Shown in pieces: positions 8,576 to 17,300 of a stretch of DNA of 64,000 nucleotides. The stretch is from NCBI GenBank assembly GCA_947382485.1, contig CANCYS010000001.1:200256-264255 (forward strand). The letters run 5' to 3'. The translations under genes were made by a program, and so were the position numbers. The notes under the pieces are model-generated. The model was not told where the DNA came from, did no database searches, and was given only the letters and a program-made list of their open reading frames with translations. Origin of the DNA: an uncultured Clostridia bacterium (GTDB lineage Bacteria > Bacillota > Clostridia > Christensenellales > UBA1242). How positions within the stretch are numbered: the stretch's first letter is position 1; each line of letters opens with the position of its first letter.

Positions 8576-8760
8576 CAAAAGTTGGAAAAAATTATATTCT
8601 ACCCATTTTTTAACAACTTTTTAAAAGATTAAAATCACTAAACCATATTATATTAAAACTCTAAGGTATAAAATAGTTCCAATATTGTTACTACATACTT
8701 CAAATTAATGAATAAATAAAAGTATTAGATAATTTAATAATCTCAATTTTAAAATATAAT

Positions 8761-8937
8761 TTAATTATCTTTCAAATCTAAATATTTTTTTGTATAAATT
8801 TGTTCATAAGCTACTGATATAATTTTATTATTATAATTTTTAATATCTTCTAAAGTTATATCTATAATAGTATTCTTTTATACATTTTCAGTAATTAATA
8901 ATGTTTCCAAACATAATGTTGTTTTTATAATCTGCAT
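8761..8937 (-). pseudogene. Small gene interrupted by one in-frame stop codon
   Basis: Directly after the membrane-protein gene, TAGGAG followed 4 nt later by ATG (8937) opens a frame that reads MQIIKTTLCLETLLITENV. It meets TAA at 8880-8878 (codon 20), then continues open in the same frame for 38 codons (KNTIIDITLEDIKNYNNK and onwards) to a TAA at 8763-8761. The excellent ribosome site and the coding-like sequence on both sides of the stop indicate a real gene of about 58 codons with a nonsense change, or stop-codon readthrough. The SD overlaps the stop of the upstream gene, so the two were co-translated. Confidence 0.5.
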
Positions 8938-8944
8938 AAGTCTC

Positions 8945-9508
8945 CTATAACTTTATTTTTATAATTATTATTACTGCTGAAATAATTATAAAAACTAAGA
9001 TATGGATAATTAATCTTATTATCCAACTATCAGGTAAAGTATTCACTTTTGCAGATATAAAGTAAATTATTGCACAGATAATGACATATACAATTATAGT
9101 TAAAATAATAACCCACCAATAAAAATATTGAATTAATATTATAGGAATAAACATATATACAAAATAATATATTGTATAACAAACACTTCCCCAAGCAGGA
9201 ATAGAATCTCTTTGATAACTATTTCCAACAGTATAGTATGAAATCCAATAAAATATATTTGACAGAGATAAAGAATCAACAATCAATAAAATAATCCTTA
9301 TAACTATTTCATATAACCAAGGCTCGAAATTTAGTTTTTGAATAAAAGTAGCAGCAATCAATTCAAATACATTAGGAATAAAAATTGGAAGTAATGCAAC
9401 ACGCAAAACTAATCCTATAAATGCTACAACTTTATATACCCAATTGTAACTATTAATATTTGTAAAACAAGAAAATAAACCTTTAAATATTTTTTTGGCT
9501 ATTGCCAC
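8945..9508 (-). CDS. Polytopic membrane protein (GTG start)
   Basis: About 187 residues with five to six predicted transmembrane segments, very rich in Ile, Val and aromatic residues, and no family recognised. An ATG at 9532 exists, but its -10 box (TATAAT, 9540-9535) lies only 2 bp before it. Transcription would therefore start inside or after that ATG. The GTG at 9508 has AAAGGAGG 5 nt upstream and is the convincing start (MAIAKKIFKGL). The promoter carries a perfect 0A-type box. A small broken gene follows immediately. Confidence 0.62.
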   Translation of the reverse strand: MAIAKKIFKGLFSCFTNINSYNWVYKVVAFIGLVLRVALLPIFIPNVFELIAATFIQKLNFEPWLYEIVIRIILLIVDSLSLSNIFYWISYYTVGNSYQRDSIPAWGSVCYTIYYFVYMFIPIILIQYFYWWVIILTIIVYVIICAIIYFISAKVNTLPDSWIIRLIIHILVFIIISAVIIIIKIKL

Positions 9509-9534
9509 ATTTTCCTCCTTTGTATTGTTCATTT

Positions 9535-9576
9535 ATTATAATATTTTTATAAAATAATGTCACTATTTCGACAAAA
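9535..9576 (-). promoter_or_regulatory. Promoter with perfect 0A-type box (minus strand)
   Basis: Reading the minus strand: TTTTGTCGAAA (9576-9566), 2 nt, GTGACA (9563-9558), 17 nt, TATAAT (9540-9535). The hexamers and spacing are near ideal, and the 0A-like box abuts the -35. It drives the membrane protein whose GTG start is at 9508. Confidence 0.6.
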
Positions 9577-10039
9577 AAAGACAAGTTTAAATGATATATT
9601 TATTATAGTTAATTTTACTCCTTCGGAAACTTCTTTGCAAAAAATTGTGAATGATGATTATTTCCCAAATTATTAATTTTTTTAGTGATATTTTTCTAAT
9701 CCATTTTTAATATCTATTAAAATTATTAAAGTCATAAATTTTTTTAAATATGATTATTTAATATATAAAAAAGTTTAAAAGATATTTAAACATTTTTGAA
9801 ATTAATGTTTGCAAAGTTAACAACAATTGTGTCGTAAGTATATATAAACATTGCTCATAATAATAAAAATTTAATTTGAAATAAATTTGCGGATAAAAAT
9901 TCATATTTGATTAAGTACATTTATAAAAAATATAATTTTGTCGAAATTTGTTGGAAAGATTATTTAAGAATACAGTATAGATATAATTTAACTAAGATAT
10001 AGATTAAAATAAAAAAATAATTGAATTAGTGGATTAATT
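9577..10039. other. AT-rich intergenic region
   Basis: There is no convincing gene. A plus-strand frame of 39 codons (9557-9676, ending LQKIVNDDYFPNY) has no ribosome binding site and may be a remnant. The only strong signal is a third perfect 0A-type box at 9936-9946, with a possible -10 TATAAT at 9982-9987. Confidence 0.4.
9936..9987 (+). promoter_or_regulatory. 0A-type box and possible promoter of a small transcript
   Basis: TTTTGTCGAAA at 9936-9946 on the plus strand is followed by TTGGAA (9951-9956) and TATAAT (9982-9987). The spacing of the last two is not canonical; TATAGA at 9976-9981 is an alternative -10. The unit would run to the strong terminator at 10172-10201. Confidence 0.4.
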
Positions 10040-10102
10040 ATGTTGACAGTATTCTTGATTATTGTTATTATATTTACAGAATATTTAGCACTCTCAACTT
10101 GA
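10040..10102 (+). CDS. Candidate 20-residue hydrophobic peptide
   Basis: ATG at 10040 opens a 20-codon frame whose product is almost a single transmembrane helix (MLTVFLIIVIIFTEYLALST). A weak GTGG lies about 7 nt upstream. It sits between a possible promoter with a 0A-type box and a very strong terminator, giving a transcript of about 210 nt. Its size and hydrophobicity resemble type I toxin peptides, but no antisense RNA can be proven, so this remains a weak call. Confidence 0.25.
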   Translation: MLTVFLIIVIIFTEYLALST

Positions 10103-10171
10103 ATTTGCTAAATATAAAAAATATAAGAGGTACATCATCGGAATAAATTTAGTATGGTTTATAATATATAA

Positions 10172-10201
10172 ATAACGCCGAGGATATAAACTCGGCGTTA
10201 T
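10172..10201 (+). terminator. Very strong Rho-independent terminator
   Basis: A perfect 11-bp stem (ATAACGCCGAG / CTCGGCGTTAT) with an 8-nt loop and T-rich 3' flank. It is the most stable hairpin in this AT-rich region, yet no gene of normal size lies upstream, which implies a short RNA or peptide gene. Confidence 0.75.
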
Positions 10202-10309
10202 TTGATTTTCAACTCGAAAATGAATTCTTGTAGCCTGAGAAACTTTGAGAATTCAATTTAAGAGGTTGATGATGTTTTAAATCACTATGGATTATTTTAA
10301 TTATTTATA

Positions 10310-10369
10310 AACTCATTGTCAACCGAAATTTTAATTTTGTAAAAAGTTAAATAGATGACAATGAGTTTT
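10310..10369. repeat. 13-bp inverted repeat upstream of the HNH gene
   Basis: AAACTCATTGTCA (from about 10310) is mirrored by TGACAATGAGTTT (10357-10369) with about 34 nt between. In RNA it would form a hairpin just before the HNH ribosome binding site at 10391. It could be a regulatory leader or the scar of a small element. Confidence 0.45.
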
Positions 10370-10402
10370 TACTTTTTATATAAAAAATATAGGAGGAAAA
10401 GT

Positions 10403-10657
10403 ATGAGATTTTTTAGAAGAAAAAGTCGCACTTATGTAACAAAAGAAGGATATATACAGCATTATAATCCGAAAAGTCCTGATGCGCGTAATAATGGATT
10501 TTCACCTGTTCATAGAGATGTGGCAAGAAAAATGATTGGGCGTAAAATAAAGACTAATGAAGTTGTACATCATATTGATGGTAATAAATTAAATAATAAA
10601 AAATCAAACCTTGTTGTACTTACTAGGTCTCAACATTATAAAGTACACAATATTTAA
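10403..10657 (+). CDS. HNH endonuclease (phage type)
   Basis: 84 residues from the ATG at 10403, with AGGAGG 6 nt upstream. The core is a classical HNH motif: VVHHIDGNK, then NN and NLVVLTRSQH with a final H near the C-terminus. It is preceded by the HRDVARKMIGR segment common in phage HNH proteins. Such proteins nick or cut DNA with one metal ion. No zinc-binding Cys pairs are present. It lies 75 bp upstream of the Pycsar cyclase on the same strand and may be a remnant of a phage or mobile intron rather than part of that system. Confidence 0.8.
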   Translation: MRFFRRKSRTYVTKEGYIQHYNPKSPDARNNGFSPVHRDVARKMIGRKIKTNEVVHHIDGNKLNNKKSNLVVLTRSQHYKVHNI

Positions 10658-10732
10658 ATTTGTTTAATTGAAGATACATTAAAAATAGGACGATAGTGAA
10701 ATTACTATGGATACATTAGGGAGAAAATTAAT

Positions 10733-11449
10733 ATGTATAATTATAAAAATTCTAAATCAAATATTATAAATATATTAAATTCAAAAACACCAATAAAGGA
10801 AAAAGATAATATTCCATCTGATCAAGAATTTACTTATGAAAATGGTGTTTTAAGTTGGGTTAGCGCAATATTTGTAGATATAAAAAGTTCAAGTGAATTA
10901 TTTAAAAAAAGAGATGAAAAACTTGCAAGATTATTGAGAGCTTTTACATCTGAATTGATTACAATTTTTCAAGATTTTGATAATTATAATCAAATTGGTA
11001 TTAGAGGTGATTGTGTTTACGCAATTTACTCAACTCCTAAACAAAACGACATTAAAAAAGTATTTAATATTGCAGTTAAAATAAATACTTTTATGAAAAT
11101 GTTTAACAAAATTTTAACACAGCAAGGTTATAGCAATATTGGTGTTGGAATAGGTTTAGGATGCGACAAACAACTGATAATAAAAGCTGGTAGATCAGGT
11201 ACAGGCATAAATGACAAAATTTGGATTGGAGATGCTGTGGTTGATGCATCTAACCTTTCATCTATTGCAAATAGATATGGAAATGATAAAATTACAATGA
11301 ATCGTTGTTTTTATAGTAATTTACAAAAATATTATGAAGGCAAAGATTGGTTCCACTTAATTTCAAATTCTAGATACTTTAATGAATCATTTTATGAATG
11401 TGACGTAATAAATATTGAGTTTAACGAATGGATAGAAGAAGGTATGTAA
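10733..11449 (+). CDS. pycC: Pycsar-type nucleotide cyclase (PycC)
   Basis: A 238-residue class III cyclase. The first metal-binding aspartate lies in IFVDIKSSS (Asp49) and the second in IRGDCVYAIY (Asp93). They are followed by GVGIGLG and the WIGDAVVDASNL helix expected of adenylate/guanylate cyclase domains. There is no receptor or membrane part, as in stand-alone phage-defence pyrimidine cyclases. The next gene is a PycTM-like membrane effector only 1 bp away, which fixes the assignment: on infection the enzyme should make cCMP or cUMP. Which of the two cannot be told here. AGGGAG precedes the ATG. Confidence 0.85.
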   Translation: MYNYKNSKSNIINILNSKTPIKEKDNIPSDQEFTYENGVLSWVSAIFVDIKSSSELFKKRDEKLARLLRAFTSELITIFQDFDNYNQIGIRGDCVYAIYSTPKQNDIKKVFNIAVKINTFMKMFNKILTQQGYSNIGVGIGLGCDKQLIIKAGRSGTGINDKIWIGDAVVDASNLSSIANRYGNDKITMNRCFYSNLQKYYEGKDWFHLISNSRYFNESFYECDVINIEFNEWIEEGM

Positions 11450-11450
11450 A

Positions 11451-11957
11451 ATGGAAAATTATAAAGATTTAAGAGACGATTTAGAAACAGTACAAAACCA
11501 AATAGAAAAGTTTGATAATAAAGCTAATATATTAATTGCAATTGTAAGTATAGTATTTGCAATAAGTTTAAATATACTTGATATTTTTAATCAACTTTCA
11601 TTATTAGAAATGACACAAAGAATTCGTATAAAATATATAATTTTATTTATCTTAATTTCTTTTTATTTTTTAACTTTTACTTTGGAAATGATTTTTTTAA
11701 TTTTGGTAATTTATCCTAGAAAAAAGAGGAACTCTGATGAAAATTCTTTAACTTATTATTTAGATGTTTCTAAAATGACAAACAAACAGATTAAAACATT
11801 AACAACTAAAAAAAATAATTCAAAAACTATTATTGACCAATTAAGAATAAATTCAATAATTTGCACCACAAAACATAAAAGATTAGTAACTGCTATATGG
11901 TTGTTGATACCATTATTTTTATTTATGTTTGCACTATTTTTTGTAGCTATTATATAG
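11451..11957 (+). CDS. pycTM: Pycsar transmembrane effector (PycTM)
   Basis: 168 residues. An N-terminal amphipathic helix leads into FDNKANILIAIVS (about 22-34), the signature of the Pycsar effector TM domain (formerly DUF5706). Transmembrane helices follow at about 27-45, 59-85 and 146-166, with a basic cytoplasmic loop between the last two. In the known systems this protein senses the cyclic pyrimidine nucleotide and breaks membrane integrity, killing the infected cell. Its start is 1 bp after the cyclase stop, so the two are co-translated. Confidence 0.85.
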   Translation: MENYKDLRDDLETVQNQIEKFDNKANILIAIVSIVFAISLNILDIFNQLSLLEMTQRIRIKYIILFILISFYFLTFTLEMIFLILVIYPRKKRNSDENSLTYYLDVSKMTNKQIKTLTTKKNNSKTIIDQLRINSIICTTKHKRLVTAIWLLIPLFLFMFALFFVAII

Positions 11958-12014
11958 AATATATGAACAACCTAAATTTTATTAAAATTGTTAAATTATT
12001 TGGAGAATAGAAAT

Positions 12015-13385
12015 ATGGATGAAATTAAATTTAATAAGTTTTTAAAAGCTGCTCAAATCGATGAAAGAGTTTGCTATGACTGGGAATTAGCAAAACCTTA
12101 TGAAGATATTTTATCAATTATATATTCAGATGTAAAAAAATTTAGTTATTATACATTAGATGGAAGATTCGAAGATATTTTAACTAAATTAGCAACTAAT
12201 CCCAAATATCAATTAGAAAACTATGAATATTTTCTTAAAAATATTAAATCAGAATTAGAAAAATTAAAAACTGATAATATTATGATATTGCCGCTAAATT
12301 TTGTTAAAGATTTTGATAAAGATTTAATATTAGGCGAAAATATTAGAATATTTTTTCCTTCAAAATATGATAAACAATCTTTAAAGTTGTCAGAAAATAA
12401 AATTCTAATCAAACAACAGCAAATAAAAAGAAAAATTATTCCTAATTATGACGATAATTTTTCTAAATATTTTGAAAAAATTATAGGTGCTAGATTTGAT
12501 AAAGCACATATTTTATTAGCCAAAGATAGAAACTTCTTTAATTACCCAATATTAACTATTGTTATAAATAATATTGACTTTAAAGTTGAAATGGAATCTG
12601 GTAGAATTGCAGAGGCTGTATACACTTTTTCTAGAATGATAGATTTTAAAACAAAAAGAGAGATATTTTATAGAGGTATTTTGGACTCTGACTTATTAAG
12701 TCCTGCAAGAACTTATGGAGTATATTATAATCCATATCGTAAAGAAACACTAAGTGACGGTTTTTATGGTTATTCATTTCGCTTTAATTTTTCAGAATAT
12801 TTAGATATATCAACGGACTATTTCAAAGAAAATATAGAAACATTTTATGATTTAATTCAAACATTTATAAAATCATGTTTCCTTGATTTGGCAAAATATA
12901 GTGCTGAGGACATCAAAATAATTAACAAATGGAAGTGTTCTATATCAATGTTTAATTCTGCTTATGAGTTTGCATCTATTGAGAAATTTGATGCGTCAGT
13001 ACTATTTTTATGTTCTATTTTAGAAACAATGATTTTAAAAAATAAAAGTAAAGAAAAACAGAAATTATTATTACCTTTAATAAAAGAATTTTTTAAAAAT
13101 TCAAAAAGTATTGAAGATTTAGAAAAAATTGAAAATACTATTAAAACTATATATAAATGTCGCAACGATATTATGCATGAAGGTTTAGGTTATGAATATA
13201 AATTCACATCTTCAAGAAGATTTAATGATTATCAAGGATTTTATCGTGGTATGAGACCATTTGAATATGGTGGGACATTTAATTCATATGAAGATAGAAT
13301 GATAATAATACATGCTTTTAAAATTGTAATAGATGTTCTAATCTCAGATAGTACATTAAATAAAATTAAAAACATAATAAATTAA
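12015..13385 (+). CDS. HEPN-domain protein (ApeA-like) after the Pycsar pair
   Basis: 456 residues from the ATG at 12015, where GGAG lies 9 nt upstream. The C-terminal third is helical and holds the HEPN catalytic pattern Rx4H (RNDIMH, Arg383-His388) after the helix FLCSILETMI, as in ApeA-like HEPN RNases. The N-terminal 280 residues are of mixed strand and helix with no recognised family and are likely the sensor part. The gene starts 57 bp after PycTM on the same strand with no terminator between. HEPN proteins usually cut RNA in abortive defence; membership in the Pycsar operon is inferred from position. Confidence 0.7.
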   Translation: MDEIKFNKFLKAAQIDERVCYDWELAKPYEDILSIIYSDVKKFSYYTLDGRFEDILTKLATNPKYQLENYEYFLKNIKSELEKLKTDNIMILPLNFVKDFDKDLILGENIRIFFPSKYDKQSLKLSENKILIKQQQIKRKIIPNYDDNFSKYFEKIIGARFDKAHILLAKDRNFFNYPILTIVINNIDFKVEMESGRIAEAVYTFSRMIDFKTKREIFYRGILDSDLLSPARTYGVYYNPYRKETLSDGFYGYSFRFNFSEYLDISTDYFKENIETFYDLIQTFIKSCFLDLAKYSAEDIKIINKWKCSISMFNSAYEFASIEKFDASVLFLCSILETMILKNKSKEKQKLLLPLIKEFFKNSKSIEDLEKIENTIKTIYKCRNDIMHEGLGYEYKFTSSRRFNDYQGFYRGMRPFEYGGTFNSYEDRMIIIHAFKIVIDVLISDSTLNKIKNIIN

Positions 13386-13498
13386 TCATCTAAACAATAA
13401 TTACAACTTTTAAAATAAGATATATTTACCAAGATTTTTCTTTAAACATTTTAATCTATCTCGTACAAATCACCTTTTCATAGCATAAAATATGACAA

Positions 13499-14044
13499 TT
13501 ATTTCTTCACATTGGCATCAAATACATTTTGAATATGTGTTGTTCCACCTATAATTCTATTTGTAACATTAGAAATATAGTCATTTGCTTCATAAATCAT
13601 AAATAAAAAATCAGGAAACTTCTTTTCAATTTTTGCTCGATTATAATTTAGATAATGTGAGTGAATAATATAATTTCTAAATTTGATTAAAGATATTAAT
13701 TTATTTGCAATACTTTCTTCTATCAGAACATTTTTTAATGCATTTATAACTTTACTTGCAGAAATATAATTGTCAAAATTAAACTTAGTTTTACCTTTAT
13801 ATATTTTTTCTTCCGCAGCAATCTCAATCAAATGTTTCATACATGACTCAAGATACTGAAATTCTTCAATAATTCTACCAAGTAATTCTCGCATTTCACT
13901 ATGAGGATTAATGTAATCCTTATAATTAAAACTAATTTTAGAATTTTTTACATATCCTTCTGCAAATGTAAAAAATTCTTTGTCATTATAATATAAACAA
14001 TATTTATTAAACTTATTACATATTCTCAAATTACATATTCTCAA
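13499..14044 (-). CDS. HEPN-like helical protein
   Basis: Up to 181 residues, all-helical by composition, with FRNYIIHSHY carrying an Rx4H pattern (Arg123-His128) after a helix LISLIKFRN, typical of HEPN and Cthe_2314-like proteins. The start is uncertain. A TTG at 14044 lies 5 nt after a TATAAT box, and the first ten codons are a tandem duplication (LRICN twice). An internal Met50 is another option. It converges on the larger HEPN gene and lies next to tRNA-Ser. It may be a second abortive RNase or a non-catalytic HEPN protein. Confidence 0.5.
   Translation of the reverse strand: MRICNLRICNKFNKYCLYYNDKEFFTFAEGYVKNSKISFNYKDYINPHSEMRELLGRIIEEFQYLESCMKHLIEIAAEEKIYKGKTKFNFDNYISASKVINALKNVLIEESIANKLISLIKFRNYIIHSHYLNYNRAKIEKKFPDFLFMIYEANDYISNVTNRIIGGTTHIQNVFDANVKK
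14015..14044. repeat. Tandem 15-bp repeat at the gene start
   Basis: Two perfect adjacent copies of ATTACATATTCTCAA (plus strand). On the minus strand they encode LRICN twice in frame at the beginning of the HEPN-like gene. Because 15 is a multiple of three, a copy gain or loss keeps the frame. Confidence 0.8.
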
Positions 14045-14066
14045 AAATAATTATAACTAAAAAACA

Positions 14067-14095
14067 AACCTAAATCGAGTGATTCGATTTAGGTT
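14067..14095 (-). terminator. Terminator of tRNA-Ser
   Basis: A 12-bp stem (AACCTAAATCGA / TCGATTTAGGTT) with a 5-nt loop just downstream of the tRNA 3' end, followed on the minus strand by a T-rich run. Confidence 0.8.
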
Positions 14096-14100
14096 TTGTT

Positions 14101-14188
14101 TGGCGGAGAGTTAGGGATTCGAACCCCAGATGGCTTGCACCATGCCAGTTTTCAAGACTGGTGTATTCAACCGCTCTACCAACTCTCC
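14101..14188 (-). tRNA. tRNA-Ser (UGA)
   Basis: 88 nt on the minus strand. The acceptor stem pairs GGAGAGT with ACTCTCC, the anticodon loop reads CTTGAAA with anticodon TGA, and a long variable arm follows, as expected for serine. GTTCGAAT forms the T loop and the 3' CCA is encoded. It sits in the middle of the accessory region, and tRNA-Ser genes are common integration sites. Confidence 0.95.
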
Positions 14189-14327
14189 ATATTAATTTGT
14201 TATGTCACCTACTTTATAAATTTTTCTTATCTTTCAGTTGACTAGTATAGTATATTAAAAACTTTTTCAAAAATCAAGTATTTTTTAAATATTTTCAAAT
14301 ATATTATTGCACAATTATATTAAAATA

Positions 14328-14365
14328 AAAATGCTAAATACATTGTTTTTTGCATTTAGCATTTT
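14328..14365 (-). terminator. Rho-independent terminator
   Basis: A 12-bp stem (AAAATGCTAAAT / ATTTAGCATTTT) immediately after the stop of the large helicase-nuclease gene, with T-rich flank on the minus strand. Confidence 0.85.
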
Positions 14366-14369
14366 ATTT

Positions 14370-17300
14370 TTAATTTATTGTCTTTTTTACTTTTTCTATT
14401 TCTTTAACAATTGAACTTATCACTTGGCTTGGATTATGCCACCAATCTCTACTCCAAACCCTAACAACCTTCCAGCCTTTTGATTTCAAAAATTCATTCC
14501 TAAACACATCTCTTTCAAGCACATATTTTGATGACTGTGTCACCTCTTCATCTGTTTCAATTCCAAGCAAATATCTATCCTTTTTCTTATCATAAATTGC
14601 TATTGAAATTTTGCTGTTTGAATTACCTAAGTTTAAGTCTGTTTTATATCCAAGTTTTTCAAGTTTTGCAGCAATTTGGTTTTCAATCGGCAAAAGATTT
14701 GTCAGTTTTGGTTTTGACAAATCGACTTCACCAAAACTATTCAATATAGTTTTTACCTCTTCCGTATTTCCATTTGACACTGCTCTTGCATAAGTTAAAT
14801 AACTACGCAAATATTTTGGACCAATATGCTTTGAAGAATCAACTTTAAGTTCCTCAGGTTCAATGCTTGTGACAACATAAATTTTCTGTTTTGCACGGGT
14901 TATTGCAACATTAAGTCTGTTTTCACCACCCTCATTTGAAAGTGAACCAAACGTTGCGTTAACTTTTCCAAACTCATTTTTTGCATATCCAATTGAAAAG
15001 ATGATTATATCTCTTTCATCACCCTGAACATTTTCAAGGTTTTTAATAAACAAACTTACATCTTCGCCATTTTCAACTCTGTTGCATTCCTTTAAATACA
15101 AATTTCTAAATTCACTGTCTTCAAAAGATTTTTTATCAATAAGTTCCTCAATGCAGTTTTCTTGCTCAACATTAAATGTGATTATGCCTATTGTTTCATG
15201 ATTCTTTCTTGTCTTTAAAATAGTTTTTACAAGGTCAACAACTCGCTTTGCTTCATCGGCATTTTTCCTATCACGCCATGTTCCATTAACCAAAATTCGT
15301 TCTATTGGTTTATGTTTAACATTTTTTGAAACATTTGGTGCAATCTGTAAATTTCCAGAGTAAAAAGCTTTATTTGAAAAGTCTATTAATTCCTCATTTT
15401 TACTTCTGTAATGATATGTTATATTTGAACTAGCATATCTTGAAACTGCAAGGTCAAGAAGTGATTCAACTTCAAGAGCCGCTTGTGTGGTGTAATCCAA
15501 ATCATCATCAACACCTGCACCCATATATCTTTTCATGAAAGTTGTGGTTGGCCTAAGTTGTTTTGCGTCACCAGCAACAACAATTCTATCTCCACGATAA
15601 ATTGAAGGTATTGTATTTTCAATGAAAACTTGTGATGCTTCATCAAAAAGAACCACATCAAAAAGATTTCTTTTAAGTGGCAAAATGGTTGAAACATTTT
15701 CTGGTGAAAGAAGCCAACAAGGAAACAGTTTAAAGAGATAATCACCATAAATTTCCATGGTTTTTCTGATTGACCACAAATTTTGATTCTTTGAAATTTG
15801 ATACAAATAATCCTTGCTTGCAGTGCTTCCATTAATCTTCTTTTTATAATCTTCATTAAAAGTCTGCATCGCAATTTTTTTGCTTATTTCATTTTGTTGT
15901 TTTTTAATTGAAACAATGCGAGAACGAATATTCTCAAAATCAACCGTAGTTGAAAGAATGTTACGCTTTTCTTCTTCACATTTAACAATTTCATGATAAA
16001 TTCTAACTGGAAGAACCGACCTTAAAACAGCCATAAACTTTGGGAATGTGTTTCCGTTTTCATAAGCAAAATTTAAAACATATCTTTGATTTTCGTCTAA
16101 ATTTTTAAGCGTACTATTTATATCATTAAGTTTTATATAGTTCTCAACTGCCCACAAAAGCATTCTTAAAATTGCATTGTTGCCATTTAAAATTCCATCA
16201 ACAGCAAGCAAATATCCACTTTCTGTCAAAACATTTTTCAAAAAGGCATATTCACTTAAATATTCATCAACTGCAACAAGTGTTTTTTGAACCTCACATT
16301 TAACAAGTTTTTCTTTTTTAATCATAACCGCTTTTGCAAATGGATATAAAGGAAACAATACGCAACTGGTCTTCAAGAAATTTTCCGCCTTTGGATATTC
16401 ATATTTTGCAATTAATTTAATTAGAGCACCACTGTTTTTGTCATTTTTAACTTGGTCATAATATGTCAAAACTTGCCTTGCATATTTATACTTACTAGCA
16501 TCAAAAAGTGCCCTTCTAACTGAAAATAGTTTTTTAAGATTTGCTTGTGCTTCGGCAACAACATGAACACTCAAATCTTCTTTCAATGTATCGATAAAAG
16601 GATTTTTCTTTTTATCTTCAACATAGTTAAAATAAATTTCAGCCTTATTCTTTTCTTCCAAAACACTAAGTGCAGATTCAAGTTCTGCATAATTAAGAGA
16701 CATAAGTTGCTTGTCTTTTAGCATCTGCTTATAAAGAGCATATTCCATACTCTTTTTACCAAGTTTATAAGAATTGTAATACATTTGTTGAAGTGAAAGA
16801 CCAAACGAGGTTTTTTCATTCAAGCAATCAGAAATTGTTTTTAAATTGTTTGTTTCAAGTTCAAGTCTTTTTTCAAGTTCATCATATTCCTTAAATAATT
16901 TCTCATCATAAGAAGACTTTATAATTTCTTCGTGTGCAGCAAAACAAGTATGGAAAAACTCTTTTTTTTCCTTTTCAGCATCAACAATAAACATTGCTTT
17001 TTTGTTTAAGTTTGAAAGCCTGTTAAACACAACTTCAAGAGCTGCCTTCTTTTGAGAAACAACCAAAACCTTTTTATTTTTACAAATCGCGTCTGAAATT
17101 ACATTCACAATAGTTTGAGACTTACCTGTTCCAGGAGGTCCATAAATTACCATGTTGCCTTTTTCGTTAACATTTCTAACAACTTGTTCTTGTGCATAAT
17201 CCACATTGTTGATTAGGTATAGTTCGCCACTTTTAGTAGTTTTAGATTTTCCTGACTTAACATTCAAAAGTTCATTAATTGAATCATTGGTTAAATGTTT

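Noticed and set aside
10403..10657. HNH gene as the first gene of the Pycsar operon
   Set aside because: It has its own context and SD, a gap of 75 bp follows, and known Pycsar systems have no HNH member; a phage remnant is simpler.
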